NCBI GenBank assembly: GCA_023663465.1
Contig: JAMPHJ010000001.1
Span: 103,469 to 136,481 of the forward strand
Direction of reading: 5' to 3'
Source: Muribaculaceae bacterium
GTDB taxonomy: Bacteria; Bacillota; Clostridia; Lachnospirales; Lachnospiraceae
DNA length: 33,013 nt
The notes beneath the pieces were generated by a model. The model was given only the letters and a program-made list of their open reading frames with translations, was not told where the DNA came from and did no database searches. Positions 15,332 through 23,140 of the stretch are shown here, piece after piece (within the stretch, counting starts at the first letter, position 1; the number at the start of each line of letters is the position of its first letter). The position numbers were made by a program, and so were the translations under genes.

Positions 15332-16918
15332 TTAAAATCTAAATGCTGTATCTGATAACATGAGCTCGTCAAATTCTTCCTGGCTCCTAAACTGAACCTC
15401 CTTTCCCAGACATTCCTGAATACGCGCATTTCCACGAATAAAACCATTGACATCACATTCCATAATCGCCTTATCCATTTCCAGAAATCCCTGATTAAAT
15501 GTCTGGATATGCTCTGTCATATATTCAGAAACCATGATATTCATTTCCTGCCTATACTGCCGAATTAAGGCAATTGCCTTTTCACACTCCTGCTCGATTC
15601 GGATTCTCTCTTCTCTTGCAAGTTCCGCCTCTTTTAACGCTGTCGCAATTTCTTGATAACAAGCCACTGCCGCCGCATATCCCAAGGTTGCGCCAGCTAC
15701 GCCGCCGACCACGCCAAGCAATTTCGCCGTACTTTTCGACGCCGTTACTGCTGCACTCTCTGCAAAACTTGCACCCATAGCGGAAAACATGGCGGAACCA
15801 ATCTCTCCAACTCCCTGCTCGCCTAATTCCTCTACGCACTTAGCGCCTGTTATATCACCGTCAAAATATCTACGAAATGTCCTGCCTACATTCATAGTCG
15901 TCGTGACAAGTCCCGCCGCCAGGTTCGATTTCGACAAGCCTTTGATATACTCATTTGATGAATTTTGCATTGCTCCTTTTATGACGCTTCCAGAAAAAGC
16001 TGTGGTATAACTTACCACCATCCCTGTTCCCGTATCCGCCACAACCGCAACCGCGGCTTCTTCGGGCGTTTTTTCACCTTTGAAACATGCAACGGTATTT
16101 CTTACAAGGGAAATTGCTCCCGATATCTTTACTCCTATTATGGATTGCTCTATTCCTGCGTCATGTGCAATTTTCATGGTATCTTTTGCAGTTGACCATT
16201 TAGCATAAAGCCTCGCTTCTACTGACTCGCCTTTTGTAAGTCCGCTTTTTCTTAGCTTTTTTTTAATATACTCGTACTTTTCTATTTGACTTAACTTTTG
16301 CTCTGCCACCTCACTTTTGCCAATATCCTTCGCATGTTCCGCCTGCGTTTTCAATTCCGCAATTTTTTCATCAATTATTCCTTTGTTGCCATTTATGCCT
16401 ATGAGCGCCTCGTAATCATCATCCGCAATATCTAAAATCGCCTTGGCATCAATATACTTTTCATACTTCTTACTGTTTAACTTGTTTAGCAATTCTTCCG
16501 GGCTATTGCCAACAAACTTCATCTGTGAAGCGGTTCCCGGTATTATCGTGCCATCAGGCGCACGCTCTACCAAATCATATAAAGGGTCATTCACTCTTCC
16601 AATATCGTCTGTACGCGTTATTCTATTTGGTTTTCCGTTAATAATATTGTCTGCATTTTTCCTTGCAACTGACTTTACTTCCGCAGCAAATCCCGCTTGC
16701 TGCTTAATATTCTGATTCCGATATTCGGGGTTAATCTTGCTTTTTGCGATATCTTTAAGACCTTTTGCCAATCTCTGCCCCGTCTCATTATCCATTCCAG
16801 AATATGCCACATAATGCTGCTTAACTGCGCTTCCATATCTTTGAACCACTTCAGCCGATGCACCTTTTAATGCTTCTCTTTCCAGTTTTTTAATCTTTTC
16901 TTCATGTTCCTTATCCAT
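15332..16918 (-). CDS. Large membrane-associated protein with possible restriction-fold N-terminus, unknown function
   Basis: A 528-residue protein that I cannot assign to a named family. Residues 75-134 read AGFAAE (Glu80), then DDIGRVNDPLYD (Asp115), then SQMKF (Gln132, Lys134). That spacing resembles the E...D...QxK core of PD-(D/E)XK nuclease-like domains. A charged helical middle follows (about 140-250). Gly/Ala-rich hydrophobic stretches lie around 258-312 and 400-420 (LLGVVGGVAGATLGYAAAVA). A charged C-terminal helix bundle (425-480) closes the protein. It starts 12 bp after the WYL gene and ends 11 bp before the TerB start, so the genes form one operon. Confidence is high that it is a real gene and low for function. 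Confidence 0.8.
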   Translation of the reverse strand: MDKEHEEKIKKLEREALKGASAEVVQRYGSAVKQHYVAYSGMDNETGQRLAKGLKDIAKSKINPEYRNQNIKQQAGFAAEVKSVARKNADNIINGKPNRITRTDDIGRVNDPLYDLVERAPDGTIIPGTASQMKFVGNSPEELLNKLNSKKYEKYIDAKAILDIADDDYEALIGINGNKGIIDEKIAELKTQAEHAKDIGKSEVAEQKLSQIEKYEYIKKKLRKSGLTKGESVEARLYAKWSTAKDTMKIAHDAGIEQSIIGVKISGAISLVRNTVACFKGEKTPEEAAVAVVADTGTGMVVSYTTAFSGSVIKGAMQNSSNEYIKGLSKSNLAAGLVTTTMNVGRTFRRYFDGDITGAKCVEELGEQGVGEIGSAMFSAMGASFAESAAVTASKSTAKLLGVVGGVAGATLGYAAAVACYQEIATALKEAELAREERIRIEQECEKAIALIRQYRQEMNIMVSEYMTEHIQTFNQGFLEMDKAIMECDVNGFIRGNARIQECLGKEVQFRSQEEFDELMLSDTAFRF

Positions 16919-16930
16919 AATGTTATACCC

Positions 16931-17884
16931 CTACAAAATCTGTCTGACCCTATCGCCCTGACTCCTGACCCACATCTCAATCCCTTTCCCAAAAACTTCC
17001 GCCAAAATCGTGTAGGTTCCGTTATCTTCCTTTATAATTTTGGCTGTTGGTAAGCGATCGAGGACTGCTTCTACTGCATCTTCCTTGCATTCCAGTTTGA
17101 CCCTCTGAAGTTTTCCCCCGAACATAAATTGAATTCTTTTCCTAAACTCCCCCTCTTCAAAGCGGCTCGCATAAGGTATTTTGAAATGTTCCTCTAAAAT
17201 CTCTAATTCCTGGATTCTGTCTATACGGTATATCGTGGGGAATGGGTCGTCCGCATTTTCAAAAGCTTTCTGCCTGTCAATATTTTCAATAAAACCTACC
17301 AGATAAAAATAATATTCGGAAAACAAAATGGCCAATGGCTTTAAGTAACGTACTACGACGGTTTTATTTTTTAATTTTTCATATTTTATAGATATCATCC
17401 GGTACTCCCGGATTGCATTTCCTAGTGGCAGAAGTTTGTCCAAAAATACTTTTTTATGCTGCAGCTCCACATAATGAAAACGCTCATTAGATAATAAATC
17501 ATTTACGACTTTGCGCTCCTCTAACGGCACGCATTTTTTAATTAATTTATCCAATATGGTCATCATTTCCTGCTTCATGAAAGCGCGACTTGCCAAAAGA
17601 ATTTTGCTGACAGCCAATATCTCAGCGTTTGACAAGTCTGATTGTGTAGCTTGTTCCAAATAATAACATTTTTTGTGAAAATCATAGACTAATTGAGAAC
17701 CATAGCCTTCTTCGCCGACTTTTCTATCGAGAAATTCCCTAATTGTTTCTAAATCTCTTTGTATGCTTTTTTCATTGACATGAAACTGTAATGCCAATTT
17801 TTTCTTGCTTATTGTATGCCCGCACATAAGCTCTGTGTAAATATACAAAACCCGGTAGCTCTTATCAAATGTAATTTCATTCAT
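16931..17884 (-). CDS. WYL-domain transcriptional regulator
   Basis: This 317-residue protein has an N-terminal winged helix-turn-helix (about 8-65, with ISKKKLALQFHVNEKSIQRD). A WYL-type domain follows (about 150-240, core KPLAILFSEYYFYLVGFIEN, ending near YRIDRIQELEIL), and a C-terminal WCX extension (about 250-317). WYL regulators sense nucleic-acid-like or nucleotide ligands and often control defence or DNA-damage loci. It is the first gene of the four-gene operon and likely regulates it. An inverted repeat in its promoter region (17938-17952) could be its site. Confidence 0.9.
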   Translation of the reverse strand: MNEITFDKSYRVLYIYTELMCGHTISKKKLALQFHVNEKSIQRDLETIREFLDRKVGEEGYGSQLVYDFHKKCYYLEQATQSDLSNAEILAVSKILLASRAFMKQEMMTILDKLIKKCVPLEERKVVNDLLSNERFHYVELQHKKVFLDKLLPLGNAIREYRMISIKYEKLKNKTVVVRYLKPLAILFSEYYFYLVGFIENIDRQKAFENADDPFPTIYRIDRIQELEILEEHFKIPYASRFEEGEFRKRIQFMFGGKLQRVKLECKEDAVEAVLDRLPTAKIIKEDNGTYTILAEVFGKGIEMWVRSQGDRVRQIL

Positions 17885-17920
17885 ATAATTTGTGTATCCC
17901 CTCGATTAACTTTTTACCAC

Positions 17921-17952
17921 ATTATACTTTTCTACATGGACACATATTGTCT
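17921..17952 (-). promoter_or_regulatory. Candidate promoter/operator of the WYL operon
   Basis: A perfect minus-strand TATAAT lies at 17921-17926, but no good -35 box is found 16-18 bp upstream (a TAGACA lies 21 bp away). In its place is the inverted repeat GGACA-N5-TGTCT (17938-17952). A -10 box without a -35 box beside a palindrome is what an activated or WYL-controlled promoter would look like. Confidence 0.4.
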
Positions 17953-18112
17953 ATCTATGTTTTCCTCTGGAATTTTTTATTCCTTCCTACAGTAAACTAT
18001 TTATATATTATCACTATTAATTTATATTTGCAATATTGTATATTGCATTAGCACATAAATGAATTGTTTATGTATAACATACTACTTTGTAAACTGTAAT
18101 TTGAGGTGACTA

Positions 18113-18210
18113 GATTGAAAAATCAGAGATTTTTCAATCGCGAATTTGTGCTGACATCGCAGATGTCTTGGGCACATAAATGTCGCAAACTGAGGAAGGA
18201 ACATGGTTAT
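18113..18210 (+). repeat. REP-like intergenic repeat, copy B (longest)
   Basis: The most complete copy has two hairpins. First is GATTGAAAAATC-aga-GATTTTTCAATC (18113-18139, perfect 12-bp arms). Then CGAATTTGTGC and GCACATAAATGTCG flank an inner GACATC-gca-GATGTC (18153-18167). It ends with the ribosome site GAGGAAGGAAC and ATGGTTAT. It supplies the translation start of the Xre gene. The rest of the 17953-18112 gap is AT-rich, with no clear signal. Confidence 0.8.
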
Positions 18211-18214
18211 TTTT

Positions 18215-18448
18215 ATGAGTGAAAAGCGGAAACAGGAATATAAAATGATTGGTCTGAATATTGCTTATTATCGAAAACTAAAAGGATTGACACAATTACA
18301 ACTTGCAGAAACAATCAATATCAGCCGCACTCATATCAGCAATATAGAAGCCCCCAATATGCGGACTTCTATATCCTTAGATACTCTGCTTGATATTGCA
18401 GACGCATTAGAAATTCCGGTTACAAATCTTTTATACTTTAATAGATAA
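18215..18448 (+). CDS. Xre/Cro family helix-turn-helix regulator
   Basis: A 77-residue single-domain DNA-binding protein, with helix-turn-helix TQLQLAETINISRTHISNIE preceded by GLNIAYYRKLKG. It resembles small SinR/phage Cro-like repressors. The upstream in-frame ATG at 18203 is only 1 nt from the ribosome site, so ATG 18215 is preferred. It stands alone on the plus strand, diverging from the WYL operon, behind repeat copy B. Its target is unknown; proximity makes the WYL operon a possible one. Confidence 0.85.
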   Translation: MSEKRKQEYKMIGLNIAYYRKLKGLTQLQLAETINISRTHISNIEAPNMRTSISLDTLLDIADALEIPVTNLLYFNR

Positions 18449-18550
18449 ATTAACGCCTTCCAGTCTTTATTTTTTATTGTCTTAACAAAGAATCATCCTC
18501 CATCGGTTCCTTTATAAAATATTTCTTAGCTATATTGTATACTTCCGTAT

Positions 18551-18566
18551 GGACACCCTTTTGTCC
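18551..18566. promoter_or_regulatory. Second GGACA/TGTCC inverted repeat
   Basis: GGACA-N6-TGTCC, preceded by TAT, resembles the GGACA-N5-TGTCT repeat in the WYL promoter (17938-17952), with the spacer one base longer. It lies in the 258-bp gap between the converging Xre and amidase genes, with TATATTGTATAC just upstream. No gene is obviously controlled by it. Confidence 0.3.
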
Positions 18567-18606
18567 TTCCCACGATTTTTGCAAATTTTTTAATCCATGA
18601 AAAATA

Positions 18607-18651
18607 AAATTGGAGCAAATCTGTTACCATCCCACAGATTTACTCCAATTT
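18607..18651. terminator. Bidirectional terminator between xre and the amidase gene
   Basis: An 18-bp stem with one mismatch (18607-18624 with 18634-18651; AAATTGGAG and CTCCAATTT ends). T-rich sequence follows on both strands, between two converging genes. Confidence 0.8.
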
Positions 18652-18705
18652 TTATAGGTACTCATAATTTAGCGTTTATTTCATGGACTCTTATACATCG
18701 CCTGA

Positions 18706-19902
18706 TTATTTCCCCAGATACTTATCTATCCCATTTGCAATTCCAGATACAATTTTCCACTGATATTCTTCTGAAGCCATTAGAAGGTCTTCTTCGGGAT
18801 TGGTCATATATCCCATTTCAACGATGCTAACCGGAACCTGACACCAATTAATGCCGCTCATGGTATCGGTCTCCCACACATACTGCTTCTTACAGCCTGT
18901 TGCCAAAACCAATTCATCCAGAATATCCGTTGACAATGCCTTACTGCTTGAATACAAAGACGCATTGTACGGATTTGACTGTGTCTGACAAATCGTCATT
19001 GCGCCGCTTACAGAAGTATTTTCCGAGCCATTGGCATGAATCCTTACAAATACGTCCGCATTCGCGTTATTGGCGATTTCCGCCCGTTCGGAATTACTAA
19101 GATTGACGTCGTTCGTTGTCCGTGTCATGATTACCGAATATCCCCTATCCAGTAATTCTTCCTCTAGCTTCAAAGAAACCATCAGTGTCAATTCATATTC
19201 GCTTAAACCACTAGTCTTTCCAGAGGTTCCCCCGGACACTTTGGCTTTGGTCTCGGAAGCTCCGGGGCCTACCGGTTCCTGTTCTGAATTTCCTTTACTC
19301 TGATGACCTGCGTCAATAACCACCAGATAACCGTTGGCGTCGTTCGTTACTGCCCTAAGATAGCTGCTTGCAATATAGTATTCGGATTTATCCAAATATA
19401 CTTTACTCCATTCGCCATCATCAGAAATCCTCTGAACCTTCGTTCGGTTTTCTAAAGTGCAGTAAACTTCAGCCTCCGTACTCGGCTGCATTCTTACCCT
19501 GACTCTGTCTGTTGTGATAACCTCTTCCAGTTCTGAGGTGATATCGGTTATATTCTCTGCATTCTCATCAACATCTTCCGTCTGCCGGGCATCGGACTCA
19601 GTCGAAAATCCGTTATCCTTCTCAGCGCCAGCCTGGGCATTCATCTCATTTTCCGTCTGAATATTATTCTCTTCTTCTGTTTGAGCATTCATTCCATTTT
19701 CTGTCTGAATATCACTCTCACCTTCGGCTTGAATATTATTCTCATTTTCGGTTTGTGTATCTTGAATATCAGTTCCATCCTGATTTTCTGCCAGAACAGC
19801 ATCAGCAGATATATCTGTCTCTGTTTCAGAAACTGTTCCGCATGCACTTATGCAAAGCGTCAAGAAAACAGCCGCAATCAAATACTTTAATCGTCCAATC
19901 AT
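18706..19902 (-). CDS. Lipoprotein N-acetylmuramoyl-L-alanine amidase with SH3-like domain
   Basis: This 398-residue envelope enzyme cleaves the amide bond between MurNAc and the stem peptide. It starts with a lipoprotein signal ending in ISAC (Cys21). A low-complexity acidic linker follows (about 25-115, repeats such as [12 protein letters not shown]). Then come an SH3-like domain (about 128-185) and an Amidase_3 domain (192-398). The zinc and catalytic residues are His200 (VVIDAGH), Glu235, His289 (RIHANG) and Glu362 (VEMGYMTN). The ATG overlaps the upstream stop by 4 bp, so it is coupled to the zinc-ribbon/YARHG gene. Confidence 0.93.
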   Translation of the reverse strand: MIGRLKYLIAAVFLTLCISACGTVSETETDISADAVLAENQDGTDIQDTQTENENNIQAEGESDIQTENGMNAQTEEENNIQTENEMNAQAGAEKDNGFSTESDARQTEDVDENAENITDITSELEEVITTDRVRVRMQPSTEAEVYCTLENRTKVQRISDDGEWSKVYLDKSEYYIASSYLRAVTNDANGYLVVIDAGHQSKGNSEQEPVGPGASETKAKVSGGTSGKTSGLSEYELTLMVSLKLEEELLDRGYSVIMTRTTNDVNLSNSERAEIANNANADVFVRIHANGSENTSVSGAMTICQTQSNPYNASLYSSSKALSTDILDELVLATGCKKQYVWETDTMSGINWCQVPVSIVEMGYMTNPEEDLLMASEEYQWKIVSGIANGIDKYLGK

Positions 19903-21560
19903 CGATATCCCTTTTCCTTCTCATAATCAACAATCAAATCTTTATTTGCTATCTCAATTTCAGATAACTCGTTTTCCTGAAAATCATCCGGCTCTATCGT
20001 CCCCTCATACCAGTCGCACGCATTAAAATAGGACTGCAGTTCTTCGTCTTTAAACTTTCTTCCATGTCTTGCATAAATTTCATTCCTGGCAATCTTGCAC
20101 TCATCAGCTGACAGACCTGTCAGTTCTTCTTTTGAGAGGATTCTGGAGTCGCTGTCCGGGAAAATATAATCTGTACTGGCTGCAGGTTCTTCTTCTGCTA
20201 CTGTAACGGTTTCCGGCGCTACGCTCTCATCAATGTTATCCTCATGATTATATACGTCCATAGCTGACGTAACCGCAACTTTATAAAGATCATCCAATGT
20301 CCAATACCCGTAATACTCCCATCTCTTCGTCCCAAACCAGCCATAGCTGATACCTGAATCAACGTAAATGCTTTCACTTGGAGTATTATAATTTGTGATA
20401 TCTACAGTAATACTTCCGTCTGGCTCAACCATAATATCATGAAACGAAATGTACCAGTAATAGCCGTTAAGATCATTAAAAGTCTCTCCATCATCAGCAT
20501 AATGATTCCTCACCTGTGCTTTATATACCAGATAAAGCCTGTTATGATCTCCCCATGAGTTCTTATCTTTCAGCGTCAGGAAATAGTCGCCTATGTAAGT
20601 AAAACTCTCGATTACCGCACCTTCGTCCCAACGCTGTGCTGCATATGCATTATAAACATCCGATGCCTGCTGCTGCATCGCCGCCAGACTGTCATTGTCT
20701 ATCTCAGAATAAGCTGTCACATATCCCCTTAATCCTTCAACAATATATTTTCTTTCTAATGTATCCGGCACCTTTCCAAGATTTCTTGCATAATACTCAA
20801 GATTCCCTTCATCGATTGAAACAATAATCTTATCACCATTACTAAGTCCGTCTGTTTTATCACATCTGAAATCGTAATAATCCAGCTCAGAGCCATTATA
20901 TGCAATATTGGCATATCCGTTAGGCGCTATACCCTCATATGTTATCTCAAGACCGGAAAAAGCATCAAAAATTCCTATTTCTGTCAATCCTAAAACATTG
21001 TATGAGCTATCTTTATATTTCAACTTACATTTAATCATTGTTGAAAGCTCATCTGCAACATTCCAGGTATACTCCACTACATCACCATTTGACAGCTTAC
21101 TTGTTTCTGCCAGCTCTATGCTTATGTAGTCTTCCATAAGGTCTATGGGTGACACGCTGCTGAATAAACCGCCAAACTCCGTCTGCGCCTGTCCGGTAAA
21201 AGAAACTTTGTCACTGTATTTCAATTTTATGGCGTCCCAGTCAATACTTGCCTTTATCGTTCCATATCCATCATATCCGTCAGCTTCAATTTTGACATAG
21301 TTGTTCAGGTTAATTGTTGATTTGGCGTTGACAACCACAAAAACAATTACGACCAATGCCACAACAGCCAGACAGCCCCCAATCAACACCTTTTTCGGCA
21401 TAGCCTTAATCTTATCAATCATTTGATTTGCATTCTGATTCGTACTTTGATTTACATTCTGACTCGTATTTTGACTCACATTACTAACCAGAGGACTGCC
21501 GCATTCATGACAAAATCTTGCATTATCCTCATTTTTTGCCCCACAATTTCCACAAAACAT
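19899..21560 (-). CDS. Zinc-ribbon, single-span membrane protein with YARHG domain
   Basis: A 553-residue protein. An N-terminal zinc ribbon (Cys3, Cys6, Cys17, Cys20) is followed by an Asn/Gln/Ser-rich repeat linker (26-46). One membrane helix (about 57-78) leads to a large outer part with two similar segments marked by LSNGD (156-160 and 239-243). A C-terminal YARHG domain (about 470-550, YARHG at 496-500) closes it. The zinc ribbon would be cytoplasmic and the rest outside the membrane. YARHG domains are found on Gram-positive surface proteins near peptidoglycan enzymes, which fits the coupled amidase. The ATG at 21560 follows AGGAGGGA. Its function is unknown. Confidence 0.85.
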   Translation of the reverse strand: MFCGNCGAKNEDNARFCHECGSPLVSNVSQNTSQNVNQSTNQNANQMIDKIKAMPKKVLIGGCLAVVALVVIVFVVVNAKSTINLNNYVKIEADGYDGYGTIKASIDWDAIKLKYSDKVSFTGQAQTEFGGLFSSVSPIDLMEDYISIELAETSKLSNGDVVEYTWNVADELSTMIKCKLKYKDSSYNVLGLTEIGIFDAFSGLEITYEGIAPNGYANIAYNGSELDYYDFRCDKTDGLSNGDKIIVSIDEGNLEYYARNLGKVPDTLERKYIVEGLRGYVTAYSEIDNDSLAAMQQQASDVYNAYAAQRWDEGAVIESFTYIGDYFLTLKDKNSWGDHNRLYLVYKAQVRNHYADDGETFNDLNGYYWYISFHDIMVEPDGSITVDITNYNTPSESIYVDSGISYGWFGTKRWEYYGYWTLDDLYKVAVTSAMDVYNHEDNIDESVAPETVTVAEEEPAASTDYIFPDSDSRILSKEELTGLSADECKIARNEIYARHGRKFKDEELQSYFNACDWYEGTIEPDDFQENELSEIEIANKDLIVDYEKEKGYR

Positions 21561-21617
21561 ATTTTGTCCCTCCTATCGGATTTGTGATATTTTTTTATCA
21601 TCTAATCAATGAAGATT

Positions 21618-21642
21618 GGCGGGTACTGGAAACATACCCGCC
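21618..21642 (-). terminator. Intergenic stem-loop, possible attenuator
   Basis: A perfect 8-bp GC-rich stem, GGCGGGTA/TACCCGCC, with a 9-nt loop, lies 8 bp after the stop of the zinc-ribbon membrane protein gene. No T run follows immediately on either strand, so partial termination or RNA processing is more likely than full termination. Confidence 0.4.
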
Positions 21643-21649
21643 AAAATAT

Positions 21650-22642
21650 TTAAAATATATTACCAATAAGTTCTTTTACTATTTCCTGCATAAGCTGACC
21701 GGGATTAGAAATATATGAGCTGACACTCTTTAATACGCTTCTAATTGCATCCGGAAGATATAAAGTCCATCCTTTTCCCATGACAAGTATTACGATAACT
21801 ACAAAAATTAATAACACAATACTAATGATAAATGAAAAAATATCTTTCTTTTCTTCCGGTATAAACTCTGCCATTGTCATTGTCATCGTTACAAATCCAA
21901 ATATATTTCCTATGATGAACAGACCAAAACCCACTCCCACATTCAATTCAAATAAAAGCAGCGATATTAATATAACCGGAATCATAACTGCGCTTCTAAT
22001 TGATGCTACAGACAACATGCTTTTATAAGAAGCCTCACAGTGTATAATCTTGTGTCCTGCTACTAATAATAATGCTAAAAAGCATGAAAATATAATGGAT
22101 AGTATAAAAGTCACTGCAAATATTTTGCCATAAGATATCTTCAACACCCCTGCAACAGCGCTCCCCATACCAGCATATCCTGCCAGTCCGCCTACTGCCG
22201 AAATCAAATTATTGACCTTACTTCCTACGGCAATTCCAAATAAAGAACTTGCAACCGCCTGTAAAATCAAAAAGATGAATGCAATTTTTACATCTGATTC
22301 TTCAATCATCTTCCTGCCCACTGTTACCGGCTTTCTCAAAACCTGCAGGAAATTTACCTTTACCTGATTAGCAAGCTCTTTTGTTGCCTGTACATTGGCA
22401 TTATTAAATACCTGCTGCATGGGTGGTACTTGTTGTTGTGTGGGTGGTACTTGCTGCTGCATAGGTGGTACCTGCTGTTGTGTGGGTGGTACTTGCTGCT
22501 GCATAGGCGGTACCTGCTGCTGTGGGGGCGTCACCTGCGGCTGCATAGAAGGCATCGGATTTTCTGTCTGAATGCCTGTCTGGCATGTACAGATTTCTCC
22601 TTCCTGCAGGGGACGTCCACACTGTGTACAAAATTTACCCAT
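21650..22642 (-). CDS. Zinc-ribbon polytopic membrane protein with PPxQQQV repeats
   Basis: A 330-residue protein. An N-terminal zinc ribbon (CTQCGRPLQEGEICTC) is followed by a Pro/Gln linker of VPPMQQQ/VPPTQQQ heptads (about 37-77). A C-terminal membrane domain has about five hydrophobic segments, resembling Yip1-like or DUF-type polytopic proteins. The ATG at 22642 follows GAGGAGAAAA. The gene lies behind a consensus promoter (22727-22755) and leads the cluster that continues with the YARHG protein and the amidase. Its role is unknown; the context suggests envelope stress or a secretion-related task. Confidence 0.82.
   Translation of the reverse strand: MGKFCTQCGRPLQEGEICTCQTGIQTENPMPSMQPQVTPPQQQVPPMQQQVPPTQQQVPPMQQQVPPTQQQVPPMQQVFNNANVQATKELANQVKVNFLQVLRKPVTVGRKMIEESDVKIAFIFLILQAVASSLFGIAVGSKVNNLISAVGGLAGYAGMGSAVAGVLKISYGKIFAVTFILSIIFSCFLALLLVAGHKIIHCEASYKSMLSVASIRSAVMIPVILISLLLFELNVGVGFGLFIIGNIFGFVTMTMTMAEFIPEEKKDIFSFIISIVLLIFVVIVILVMGKGWTLYLPDAIRSVLKSVSSYISNPGQLMQEIVKELIGNIF
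22416..22530 (-). repeat. In-gene tandem repeat, 21-bp unit
   Basis: About five units of 21 bp encode VPPMQQQ and VPPTQQQ alternately, so a 42-bp higher-order unit is visible (TGCTGCATAGGTGGTACC and TGTTGTGTGGGTGGTAC). Near-identity of units at the DNA level makes copy-number change by slippage likely. Confidence 0.8.
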
Positions 22643-22692
22643 TTATATTTTCTCCTCATAAGTTATATGTAACAATCGTTAAACTGTTCAAT

Positions 22693-22755
22693 CTGATTAT
22701 AATAGTCAATAATCAGCATGTAAAGAATTATATAATAAATGTTATATTATGTCAA
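22693..22755 (-). promoter_or_regulatory. Consensus promoter of the zinc-ribbon cluster with downstream palindrome
   Basis: On the minus strand TTGACA (22750-22755), exactly 17 bp and TATAAT (22727-22732) form a perfect sigma-A promoter. Just past the expected transcription start is CTGATTAT-N8-ATAATCAG (22693-22716), a perfect 8-bp inverted repeat that could be a repressor site. Confidence 0.8.
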
Positions 22756-22782
22756 ACTAGCGCATTAAATGGCATAATAATT

Positions 22783-22810
22783 GGGAAACACCCATATTAC
22801 AGTGTTTCCC
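22783..22810 (-). terminator. Terminator of the tRNA pair
   Basis: A 9-bp stem, GGGAAACAC (22783-22791) with GTGTTTCCC (22802-22810), lies 14 bp after the tRNA-Leu 3' end. AATTATTATG follows on the minus strand, so the U tract is weak. Confidence 0.65.
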
Positions 22811-22823
22811 CTTAAAACATTCC

Positions 22824-22909
22824 TGCCGGCGACCGGAATCGAACCGGTACGGGGGGTTAGCCCCGCAGGATTTTAAGTCCTGTGCGTCTGCCAGTTCCGC
22901 CACGCCGGC
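22824..22909 (-). tRNA. tRNA-Leu (anticodon UAA)
   Basis: On the minus strand GCCGGCG pairs with CGCCGGC as the acceptor stem. The anticodon loop reads ACTTAAAAT (anticodon TAA). A long variable arm (GCGGGGCTAACCCCCCGT) marks class II, and the T arm is GGTTCGATTCC. No CCA is encoded. It is cotranscribed after tRNA-Tyr. Confidence 0.95.
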
Positions 22910-22938
22910 ATTTATTTTAGTTTACATTGTAAACTAAA

Positions 22939-23020
22939 TGGATGGAGGTGGATTCGAACCACCGAAGCAATTTGCAGCAGATTTACAGTCTGTCCCCTTT
23001 GGCCACTCGGGAATCCATCC
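22939..23020 (-). tRNA. tRNA-Tyr (anticodon GUA)
   Basis: On the minus strand GGATGGA pairs with TCCATCC. The anticodon loop is ACTGTAAAT (anticodon GTA), the class II variable arm contains GCAAATTGC, and the T arm is GGTTCGAATCC. It lies 29 bp upstream of tRNA-Leu. Confidence 0.95.
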
Positions 23021-23053
23021 ATTTTATCATAATATCCCATTCTTACTCAGCCT

Positions 23054-23124
23054 GCGAGTTTGGGGCAGCGCTGCAAGCGCTTTTGCACCAAACTTGCGGT
23101 TGAAAAATCTCAGATTTTTCAACC
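23054..23124. repeat. REP-like element with three hairpins
   Basis: A tight row of palindromes. GCGAGTTTGGGGC pairs with GCACCAAACTTGC (23054-23066 and 23085-23097; the mismatches form G-U pairs). They enclose AGCGC-tgcaa-GCGCT. A perfect 13-bp pair, GGTTGAAAAATCT/AGATTTTTCAACC (23098-23110 and 23112-23124), follows. The order of GTTGAAAAATC hairpin next to a GC-AA-TTTG-GC hairpin matches copy B at 18113, so it belongs to the same broad repeat family, without the ribosome-site tail. It separates the glycosidase gene from the tRNAs. Confidence 0.75.
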
Positions 23125-23140
23125 TATTTATATCATATCA

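Noticed and set aside
22416-22530. Possible CRISPR-like array
   Set aside because: Units are contiguous 21-bp in-frame codon repeats without spacers. No CRISPR array or cas gene was seen anywhere in the window.
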